NCBI GenBank assembly: GCA_044867875.1
Contig: JBIOVR010000283.1
Coordinates: forward strand, 1-7,690
Reading direction: 5' to 3'
Source: VBAS01 sp044867875
Lineage (GTDB): Bacteria; Bacteroidota; Bacteroidia; Chitinophagales; Chitinophagaceae
Length of the DNA: 7,690 nucleotides
The notes below the pieces were generated by a model, which saw only the letters and a program-made list of their open reading frames with translations, had not been told where the DNA came from and searched no databases. Below, one piece after another: positions 1 through 5,760 of the stretch (the first letter of the stretch is position 1; every line of letters begins with the position of its first letter). The position numbers and the translations under genes are program-made.

Positions 1-362
1 TTATGACTGATGAAGACCTTTTGGGTATTCATCAAAATATGCAACATGAAATAGAAGATGCTGGAGGACGCATTGATGGTATTTACTACTGCACCGCCGT
101 TGACCCAAAAGCTATTTATCGAAAACCCAATCCCGGGATGGCATTCAGTGCACAAAGAGACTTTCCAGAGATCGAGCTGAGCAAATCGATCATAATTGGA
201 AACAAACCCAGCGATATGCTTTTTGGGAAATATGCGGGTATGTACTCGGTATATATTGCATCCACCCACCCCGAAACACCCTTTCCTCATCCGAATATTG
301 ATCTCAGGTTCAACAGCCTTTCCGATTTTGCAAAAGCCTGCCTGTCGGCAGACAGGCTTTAA
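1..362 (+). CDS. HAD-IIIA family phosphatase (GmhB/HisB-N-like), 3' end only
   Basis: This is the C-terminal part of a HAD-superfamily hydrolase. The frame is open from base 1, so the start and the catalytic DxDGT motif lie outside the window. Counting from the Met at base 3, residues 40-46 (RKPNPGM) are the HAD motif III lysine region of D-glycero-manno-heptose-1,7-bisphosphate 7-phosphatase and histidinol-phosphatase relatives. Residues 66-71 (GNKPSD) sit at motif IV, where GmhB has GDKxxD, so the first acidic residue is Asn here. GmhB binds zinc through a CxH...CxC loop; only the first Cys (residue 30, YYC) is visible and the loop is short, so the zinc site appears lost. A role in nucleotide-activated heptose or another sugar phosphate fits but is not proven. 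The last residues (ACLSADRL) are encoded by a palindromic repeat and probably replace the original end. The family call is fairly sure; the substrate is not known. Confidence 0.8.
   Translation, partial: MTDEDLLGIHQNMQHEIEDAGGRIDGIYYCTAVDPKAIYRKPNPGMAFSAQRDFPEIELSKSIIIGNKPSDMLFGKYAGMYSVYIASTHPETPFPHPNIDLRFNSLSDFAKACLSADRL
333..360. repeat. 28-bp imperfect palindrome overlapping the HAD gene stop codon
   Basis: Bases 333-340 (AAAGCCTG) pair perfectly with 353-360 (CAGGCTTT). After one C/A mismatch (341/352), 342-344 pair with 349-351 around a TCGG loop. An alternative fold pairs GCCTGTC (340-346) with GACAGGC (351-357) around GGCA. The element encodes the end of the HAD protein and supplies the T of its TAA stop. 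GC-rich palindromes of this CCTGCCTG...CAGACAGG type are, from memory, dispersed in many Bacteroidota genomes and often leave ACLPADRQ-like peptides in predicted proteins. It could also act as a weak transcription terminator, but no long T-tract follows on the plus strand. Confidence 0.7.
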
Positions 363-422
363 TAAAAAGTTATAAAATACCCGGAACGATTTTCCGTTAT
401 TCTTCGTCTGGTAAAAGCAATG

Positions 423-430
423 TAACTTCG
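423..430 (+). promoter_or_regulatory. Possible Bacteroidota -7 promoter box (TAACTTCG)
   Basis: TAACTTCG matches the Bacteroidota sigma-ABfr -7 consensus TAnnTTTG at five of six defined positions. It ends 13 bases before the ATG at 444, which would give a very short leader of about 5-10 nt. No clear -33 TTTG is seen; TTCG at 403-406 is the nearest candidate, with a 16-bp spacer. The identical octamer occurs ahead of the flavoprotein gene at 4088-4095. The call rests on motif and position only. Confidence 0.4.
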
Positions 431-443
431 TTATCAAATACCA

Positions 444-1433
444 ATGTTGAATTCTGTGAAAAAATCCTTCCTCACCTTTTTAGCAGCAATAATTTTGCTT
501 TTTTCCTCTATTCAAGCATCCTCACAGGTAATTTCTAAAGCAGATAAAAAGATACTTGGGATCAAGGAAGACTCATTAAAGCAAATTGCTAGTTTCATGA
601 TCCTGGATACATTGGAAGCAGGCAGATTGCTCGCCTACAAAGATTTTGTGCCAACTTTTATCAGGGCACTGCAGGTTAAAAATTCATTTTATTATCCTTT
701 TGATTCTGTAATTGGAATTTCAAAATTATATGCCCCTGATAGCAGTTTTAGAATATTTACATGGTATGTTGAAATTGATGATTACTCTGGCTGGCAGCGA
801 GGATTTATTCAAATGAGAACTCCTGATGGATCTTTAAAAGGATTTCGCCTGCTTGATAAATCTTCATGGACAGACAATGCTTATACCGCTATTTGCAGAG
901 ACACAAGTTGGATCGGTGCTGTTTATTACAACATTATTAAAACCCAATACCAGGGAAAAAGTTATTATACCCTCTTAGGGATCGATCATGAAGGTTTGCG
1001 AAGCAAGAAGAAATGGATAGATGTATTAACATTTGATGATAAGAAAAAGCCTGTATTTGGTGGTGGTTTTAGTTTCAAAGAAGACAGTGTGATAAAACAA
1101 ACCCAATCTCGTTTTAGCATTGAGTATAAAAAAGACGCAAGAACATATGTGAATTATGAACCCGATCTGAAATTGATCTTATTTGATCACCTGATCTCAG
1201 AAACAGATGAACCTGATTTCCCATGGACATATGTTCCGGATGGAGATTATGAAGGCTTTAAATGGCAGAATGGGCAATGGGTTCATGTGAATAAAGTATT
1301 TAACTATAAACTGGAAGATGGTCAGGCTCCGGTTGGCGATCCGTTAATGGATTATAAAGGAAATAAGAATGAGGAAAAACTAAAGCAGAAATCTGACACG
1401 AATAAAACAAAGAAACCTGGTGGCGGTGATTAA
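444..1433 (+). CDS. Secreted Bacteroidota protein of unknown function
   Basis: This 329-aa protein has no function I can assign. The N-terminus is a clear Sec signal peptide: Lys6-Lys7, a hydrophobic core at about residues 9-23, and a likely cleavage near SIQA/SSQ (residues 22-28). No lipobox cysteine is present, so export to the periplasm or beyond is likely, not lipoprotein anchoring. The mature part is rich in aromatic residues and predicted strand-like: SYYTLLGID (173-181), KKWIDVLTFD (189-198), KLILFDHL (243-250) and YVPDGDYEGFKW (263-274) recall a family of secreted Bacteroidota hypothetical proteins I know only by pattern. The tail (about 305-329) is Lys/Asn-rich and low in complexity, ending GGGD. 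The ATG at 444 has no Shine-Dalgarno, as is normal in this phylum, and gives a well-placed signal peptide. Its stop overlaps that of the convergent DUF2304 gene. Confidence 0.85.
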   Translation: MLNSVKKSFLTFLAAIILLFSSIQASSQVISKADKKILGIKEDSLKQIASFMILDTLEAGRLLAYKDFVPTFIRALQVKNSFYYPFDSVIGISKLYAPDSSFRIFTWYVEIDDYSGWQRGFIQMRTPDGSLKGFRLLDKSSWTDNAYTAICRDTSWIGAVYYNIIKTQYQGKSYYTLLGIDHEGLRSKKKWIDVLTFDDKKKPVFGGGFSFKEDSVIKQTQSRFSIEYKKDARTYVNYEPDLKLILFDHLISETDEPDFPWTYVPDGDYEGFKWQNGQWVHVNKVFNYKLEDGQAPVGDPLMDYKGNKNEEKLKQKSDTNKTKKPGGGD

Positions 1434-1765
1434 TTTTTTTTATCCAACTCTTCAGCATCTTCAATACTTTTATTTCTCACTATCTCTGTAAAGGTTTGTT
1501 CCATCCTGCGTAGACGCGAATATAATTTCAAGATCAGAAAGAAAAGAAAAAGGATCGACAAATAAAATAACAGATCGGCACCGCGGCCCACTCCTGCCCA
1601 ATGAGCAATTTTATTTGAATACTCAGGAAATAAAACAAGAAGCGTTCCTGATATAATAAATAACCCTATCAGGAAAACATCAAACAAAGTACTGCGAAGA
1701 CGTATATACATATACACCCCAATAATAATAACACCTGCTGCCAATGCTACCTGGATGAGAGTCAT
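1430..1765 (-). CDS. DUF2304 family small membrane protein
   Basis: This 111-aa protein has three hydrophobic segments at about residues 2-20, 27-46 and 64-80, followed by a charged tail (RLRRMEQ onward) that may form a short amphipathic or coiled-coil helix. The stretch FPEYSNKIAHWAGVGRGADL (46-65) is the hallmark of DUF2304, whose members commonly sit directly beside polyprenyl-phosphate GT2 glycosyltransferases. The biochemical role is not established to my knowledge; a membrane partner for the GT2 enzyme is an inference. The gene is the last of the minus-strand operon. Its ATG overlaps the TGA of the GT2 gene by one base (TGATG), implying translational coupling. The 3' end has an A8 run (T8 at 1434-1441 on the plus strand) encoding DKKN, and its TAA overlaps the TAA of the convergent secreted protein gene within TTAA. 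Confidence 0.85.
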   Translation of the reverse strand: MTLIQVALAAGVIIIGVYMYIRLRSTLFDVFLIGLFIISGTLLVLFPEYSNKIAHWAGVGRGADLLFYLSILFLFFLILKLYSRLRRMEQTFTEIVRNKSIEDAEELDKKN

Positions 1766-2508
1766 CAGTCAAAAATTTTATTCAATATAAGATCAAAAAA
1801 AATGCGTACGCTGTTCAGCAAAGATTGCCCTTTTTTCTTCGAATAATCACTATAATGTATATGTACGGGAAACTCCCCGAACTTTAAACTATGGTTTTTT
1901 ATTTCTTTGAGTATTTCAGTGGCATGTGCCATCCGGTTTTCTTTCAAATGAATACGCTCCGCCGCATTTCTGTTCATAACACGTAAACCGTTATGCGCAT
2001 CTGAAAGCAAAATACCCGTAAATAGATAATTCAGATAACAAGCGGTTTTTAACAACAGTTTTCGTACAGTTCTGATATTCCCCCCAGCCCCTGGTAAGAA
2101 CCTGGAGCCAAGAACAATATCAAATTGTCCCTCCTTTAATTTCTGAAGCATTCCATCAATATCATTTACATCATGCTGGCCATCGGCATCGAAAGTAACC
2201 ATGTATTCTGCCTTTCTTTTCAACGCAACACTGATACCTGTTTGCAAAGCTGCCCCCTGGCCCATATTCAACCGATGACGGATATAGATCACTGGTAGCT
2301 CTTTAAGTTGTTCTTTGGTATTATCAGTTGAATAATCATCTACAATTATTATTGAATAACCTTTTTCAATAACAGCAGCAATTGTTTCGAGGATAATGTT
2401 TGCTTCATTATAGCATGGGATAACTACAAATATTGACTTATTATCACTCAAACTTTGATTATTTATTATCAATGGGCACGTTAAATAAAAGGTAGCAATA
2501 ATTAACAT
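1765..2508 (-). CDS. Family 2 glycosyltransferase, DPM1-like (polyprenyl-phosphate sugar synthase)
   Basis: This is a GT-A fold glycosyltransferase, probably moving a sugar from a nucleotide donor to a polyprenyl phosphate at the inner face of the cytoplasmic membrane. On the 247-aa reading the motifs are FVVIPCYNE (27-35), VDDYSTDNT (56-64), NMGQGAALQTG (81-91), the metal-binding DADGQHD (107-113), GSRF (134-137), HNGLR (172-176) and YSKKKGQS (222-229). This is the DPM1/dolichol-phosphate-mannose-synthase pattern. No C-terminal membrane helices follow, which suits a partner membrane protein such as the DUF2304 product. The start is doubtful. The ATG at 2508 overlaps the upstream gene by 50 bases and adds 19 hydrophobic residues untypical of the family. 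A TTG at 2451, eight bases after the upstream stop, would give MSDNKSIFVVIP, the usual N-terminus, and 228 aa. Family call sure; sugar unknown. Confidence 0.9.
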   Translation of the reverse strand: MLIIATFYLTCPLIINNQSLSDNKSIFVVIPCYNEANIILETIAAVIEKGYSIIIVDDYSTDNTKEQLKELPVIYIRHRLNMGQGAALQTGISVALKRKAEYMVTFDADGQHDVNDIDGMLQKLKEGQFDIVLGSRFLPGAGGNIRTVRKLLLKTACYLNYLFTGILLSDAHNGLRVMNRNAAERIHLKENRMAHATEILKEIKNHSLKFGEFPVHIHYSDYSKKKGQSLLNSVRIFFDLILNKIFD

Positions 2509-4024
2509 GTCCCACTGGTTTATATTTCTTTAGCCACTCGAATTTGCCAGTACCATTGATATCAACAAAATCATTCAGGTCAATCACAATTTCACCCTGC
2601 TGTGGTTCTGGTGTCGCTATTTTGACATCAGGATGTTTTGCAAGATATTTTTCCAAAGCGTAGTTGCCTTGTCCGTAATCAATACTGCAGTCAGCCATTA
2701 TCTTATAAGCATTCGTTTTGTTGACTATAAATTCATTGGTATAGGAAATAAGGTTTGGAAAATAAAAATAAAATCCAACCAATGAATAAACGATTAATAT
2801 CCCAGCGCCAGCAAGCTTATATCTTTCCCCCCATTTTACTGTTGCCAATCTCCCCGCCAGTACATATAGCAATGGGTAAAAAAAGATAATATGCCGGTTG
2901 CCCGATTGCATGGAAAGAAAGAAACTAAAAAAGATAAAAAAATACAATAGTCCAAACCCAATGATAAACTCCGAAGAACGCAACGAAAAACGTTTCAGAT
3001 TCCTTGCATACACTAATGCAAGCAATAGAAAGATCATGAGATATGGAATTGGTGTTTTGTAAAGCAACATCAGCAGATAATAATTCCAAAAGCCTCTATC
3101 TGTTCTGAATTCACCATTAAGGTAATTTCTGCCTCCGGCAAGAGGATTGCCTGCCCCAAGTTCAGTCATGTGATAAGTGATATCAATCCCCTCTATATAG
3201 GGAACAGGCAATGGCAAAGGAATTTTATTGATAACAGGTATTTGCTGAAGTGACTGGAATGTGTTGCTGCGGAAAGTATATGCCTCCAGTTTTCTTCCAG
3301 TTCCATTAAACAGGTAAGCAATATTGATAGTCCCCGCAGTGATCACAAACAAAACAATGAGCCGTACAAAATTTTTCTTCCAATTTTTGAAAATTGTTTT
3401 CCGATTGATAAGTAAAAACAGAGATACTAAAGCAAATATGGGAAGTAAATGAAGCAATGAATACTTTGAAACCTGCGCTATACCAAAACTGAAACTAAAG
3501 AGTATAAAATATTTCCAACTTGAATTATTGACAAACTTGTAGAAGTAATAAAATGTTGTCAGTGCAAACAAAGCTGTATAAGCATCGGTTGACAATAGCG
3601 TCGCGTATGCATTTAAATTGGGACAAAAAATAAAAAGGAATAAAGAAAAAGCTCCTCCCCATTCACCAAAAAGTTCTTTCGACCATTTATAAACATAAAT
3701 ACCTATCAGCAGGCAAACCAGTAGGGTCATATAGCGACCATGCATTATATCACTTACCCCACCGTCGGTTTTGCTAAGATTACGATTCAATACCTGCTCC
3801 ACAGCACGGGGTATTGCATTCACACCGGTGATGGGCATTGCAGAAGCATCATCATATATATATACTTTTTGTGTTTGGCCTTTCAATATTCTCTTGCCAT
3901 AACTCCAATGATCCATTTCATCATAAGTGATCGAATTCCTGGGAATAGCAATGAGGCCGTTGAAAAGATATACAGCAAACAAACCAAGTACTAAATAAAA
4001 ATGCAGTCCAGTTCTGCGCAGCAT
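2459..4024 (-). CDS. GT-C membrane glycosyltransferase (PMT/ArnT-like)
   Basis: This 521-aa protein has about ten hydrophobic segments, the first at residues 8-27 and the rest roughly within 98-430, then a soluble C-terminal domain of about 90 residues. After the first helix, TYDEMDHWSYG (33-43) holds the Asp-Glu pair expected in the first periplasmic loop of GT-C enzymes (protein O-mannosyltransferase, ArnT). GFWNYYLLMLLYKTPIP (311-327), GNRHIIFFYPLLYVLAG (375-391) and the YTNEF...SIDYGQG stretch (428-453) resemble PMT_2-type proteins, where the last motif is usually DWGQ; here Trp is Tyr. Such enzymes transfer a sugar from a polyprenyl phosphate to a protein, lipid or glycan outside the cytoplasm. 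It is the first gene of the minus-strand operon. The GT2 product two positions along the lipid-sugar route plausibly supplies its donor. An in-frame stop at 4045-4043 supports the ATG at 4024. The acceptor is unknown. Confidence 0.85.
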   Translation of the reverse strand: MLRRTGLHFYLVLGLFAVYLFNGLIAIPRNSITYDEMDHWSYGKRILKGQTQKVYIYDDASAMPITGVNAIPRAVEQVLNRNLSKTDGGVSDIMHGRYMTLLVCLLIGIYVYKWSKELFGEWGGAFSLFLFIFCPNLNAYATLLSTDAYTALFALTTFYYFYKFVNNSSWKYFILFSFSFGIAQVSKYSLLHLLPIFALVSLFLLINRKTIFKNWKKNFVRLIVLFVITAGTINIAYLFNGTGRKLEAYTFRSNTFQSLQQIPVINKIPLPLPVPYIEGIDITYHMTELGAGNPLAGGRNYLNGEFRTDRGFWNYYLLMLLYKTPIPYLMIFLLLALVYARNLKRFSLRSSEFIIGFGLLYFFIFFSFFLSMQSGNRHIIFFYPLLYVLAGRLATVKWGERYKLAGAGILIVYSLVGFYFYFPNLISYTNEFIVNKTNAYKIMADCSIDYGQGNYALEKYLAKHPDVKIATPEPQQGEIVIDLNDFVDINGTGKFEWLKKYKPVGHVNYCYLLFNVPIDNK

Positions 4025-4036
4025 AATGCAATATAA

Positions 4037-4057
4037 AAGGTGTTAAACAGACACCTT
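4037..4057. other. Inverted repeat (hairpin) in the divergent intergenic region
   Basis: AAGGTGT (4037-4043) and ACACCTT (4051-4057) form a perfect 7-bp stem around a 7-base loop. It lies 13 bases upstream of the GT-C start codon on the minus strand, so it could be a 5' leader hairpin for the operon or an operator half-site pair. No T-tract suggests a terminator. A chance occurrence in AT-rich DNA cannot be excluded. Confidence 0.35.
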
Positions 4058-4087
4058 CAATTATTTATTAACTATTCAACATTTAAT

Positions 4088-4095
4088 TAACTTCG
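4088..4095 (+). promoter_or_regulatory. Possible Bacteroidota -7 promoter box (TAACTTCG)
   Basis: TAACTTCG, followed by CCCC, is identical to the octamer at 423-430 and differs from the phylum -7 consensus TAnnTTTG at one base. Transcription would start near 4100, leaving a leader of roughly 90 nt before the ATG at 4194. No convincing -33 element is visible in the AT-rich bases 4058-4080. I found no equally good box on the minus strand for the divergent operon. Confidence 0.4.
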
Positions 4096-4193
4096 CCCCT
4101 TGGTGACTTTCATGAGAACAACTTCATAATAAGCATCACAATTAATTGGACCAATGATTAAAAATAGCCAGATCCTGTAACTGCATCCAATCT

Positions 4194-5750
4194 ATGAACA
4201 AGAAAACAGTGCTTATTATCGGTGCCGGTCCAGCTGGGTTAACCGCAGCTTATGAACTAATAAAAACCGGTGATTTCGTTCCTATAATAATAGAAAAATT
4301 GGATATTCCGGGTGGATTAAGCAGAACAGTAAACTATAAGGGTAACCGGATTGATATTGGCGGTCATAGGTTTTTCTCAAAATCTGATAAGGTGCTGGAA
4401 TGGTGGTTGAAGATACTACCGTTGGAAGGCGGAGCCGATGATGAAATTAAGATCAGTTATCAAAACAAATCCAGGACATTTAAAAATTCCAATTCCGGAG
4501 CTGATACAACTCCCGATAATGTTATGCTCGTAAGAGAGCGGAACTCAAGGATCTTTTTTTTAAATCAGCTGTTTCCTTATCCTGTAAAATTGAGCGGTAC
4601 TACTTTTAGAAAACTTGGCATACAACGTACTTTCAAAATTCTTTTAAGTTATCTCGTTTCAAAAATCTCTCCTTTAAAACCTGAGAATACGCTGAAAGAT
4701 TTCCTTATTAACCGTTTTGGGAAAGAATTATATAAGACTTTTTTTGAAGCTTATACCCAGAAAGTATGGGGAATTGAGGCTGAAAAAATTCCTTCTGAAT
4801 GGGGAAAACAACGGATCAAAGGAGTTTCTATCTCAGCTATTATTACTAATGCATTGAAGAAAAAAAAGAAAAATGATATAAGGCAGAAAGGAACAGAAAC
4901 TAGTTTTATCGAAAAATTTTTGTACCCCAAATATGGACCGGGTCAACTGTGGGAAAAAGTATCAGATGATATCATTAAAGATGGTGGTACTATTTTATAC
5001 AATTATGAAGTGACAGGATTAAACACCACCGGGGATATTATTCAGAACGTGGAAGTCGTTGATAAAATTAATGGTAGCAATCGTACAATTTCGGCCGACT
5101 TTTTTATATCAACAATGCCAATAAAAGATCTGATGAATGCATTGAAACCTATGCCAGAAGAAAAACTAAAACAAGTTGCTGATAGATTGGAATATCGGGA
5201 GATCATTACCATTGGACTTTTAGTGAAAAAATTAAAGCTAAAGGATAATAATGGCAACATGGTCAGAGATAACTGGATATATATTCAAGAAAAGAACGTA
5301 AAAATTGGAAGATTACAGATATTTAATAATTGGAGTTCCTGGATGGTAAATGATCCGGAAACTATTTGGCTAGGGTTAGAATACTTCTGTCAACAAGATG
5401 ACAGTCTTTGGCAGATGACAGAAAAAGAATTATTACAGCTTGCCGAAAATGAACTGATAAAAATAGGTATCATAGAAAAGAATGTAGTAATTGATGGTAC
5501 GGCAATAAAGGTCGAAAAAGCTTATCCTGGATATTTTGGCTCATACAATGAGATCGGTATATTACGTAACTATCTGGACTCCTATAAAAACTTGTTTCTT
5601 GTCGGTAGAAATGGAATGCATCGGTATAATAACCAGGATCATTCAATGCTGACAGCTATGGAAGCTGTTGATAAAATAATAAAAGGTGATACCGACAAGT
5701 CATCTATTTGGTCAATAAATACTGAAGATACTTACCACGAAGAAGCTTAA
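4194..5750 (+). CDS. FAD/NAD(P)-dependent oxidoreductase, amine-oxidase / UDP-galactopyranose-mutase-like
   Basis: This 518-aa flavoprotein begins with the FAD-binding Rossmann motif IIGAGPAGLTAAYEL (8-22), an acidic end of strand two (E34) and the GG at 40-41. GGHRFFSKS (56-64) parallels the His-containing loop of UDP-galactopyranose mutase. FGKELYKTFFEAYTQKVWG (175-193), the SEWGKQRIKG stretch (201-210) and KYGPGQLWE (246-254) match a COG1232-type group of uncharacterised oxidoreductases often encoded among glycosyltransferases. The C-terminal FAD-contact segment is GRNGMHRYNNQDHSML (471-486). Bacterial UDP-galactopyranose mutases are usually nearer 370-400 aa, so direct equivalence is unlikely. 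Oxidation, reduction or isomerisation of a sugar or polyprenyl-linked sugar is an inference. The gene diverges from the GT-C/GT2 operon and lies 10 bp before the next gene, so the two are probably cotranscribed. A8 (4860-4867, encoding a lysine run) and T8 (4554-4561) tracts are possible slippage sites. Confidence 0.85.
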   Translation: MNKKTVLIIGAGPAGLTAAYELIKTGDFVPIIIEKLDIPGGLSRTVNYKGNRIDIGGHRFFSKSDKVLEWWLKILPLEGGADDEIKISYQNKSRTFKNSNSGADTTPDNVMLVRERNSRIFFLNQLFPYPVKLSGTTFRKLGIQRTFKILLSYLVSKISPLKPENTLKDFLINRFGKELYKTFFEAYTQKVWGIEAEKIPSEWGKQRIKGVSISAIITNALKKKKKNDIRQKGTETSFIEKFLYPKYGPGQLWEKVSDDIIKDGGTILYNYEVTGLNTTGDIIQNVEVVDKINGSNRTISADFFISTMPIKDLMNALKPMPEEKLKQVADRLEYREIITIGLLVKKLKLKDNNGNMVRDNWIYIQEKNVKIGRLQIFNNWSSWMVNDPETIWLGLEYFCQQDDSLWQMTEKELLQLAENELIKIGIIEKNVVIDGTAIKVEKAYPGYFGSYNEIGILRNYLDSYKNLFLVGRNGMHRYNNQDHSMLTAMEAVDKIIKGDTDKSSIWSINTEDTYHEEA

Positions 5751-5760
5751 ATATTGATCC

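Noticed and set aside
1421..1445. Rho-independent terminator at the convergent junction
   Set aside because: The T8 run is present but I find no convincing GC-rich stem in front of it, and the run is explained by lysine/asparagine codons of the minus-strand gene.
3740..3994. 84-codon plus-strand reading frame opposite the start of the GT-C gene
   Set aside because: It is antisense to a well-supported gene, has no family resemblance and no start signal.
5042..5260. 72-codon minus-strand reading frame within the flavoprotein gene
   Set aside because: It lies wholly antisense to a conserved coding region and its protein looks random.
4194..5750. Calling the flavoprotein a true UDP-galactopyranose mutase (glf) or protoporphyrinogen oxidase (hemY)
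   Set aside because: Only the FAD-binding ends and one His loop resemble these enzymes; length and central motifs fit an uncharacterised related group.
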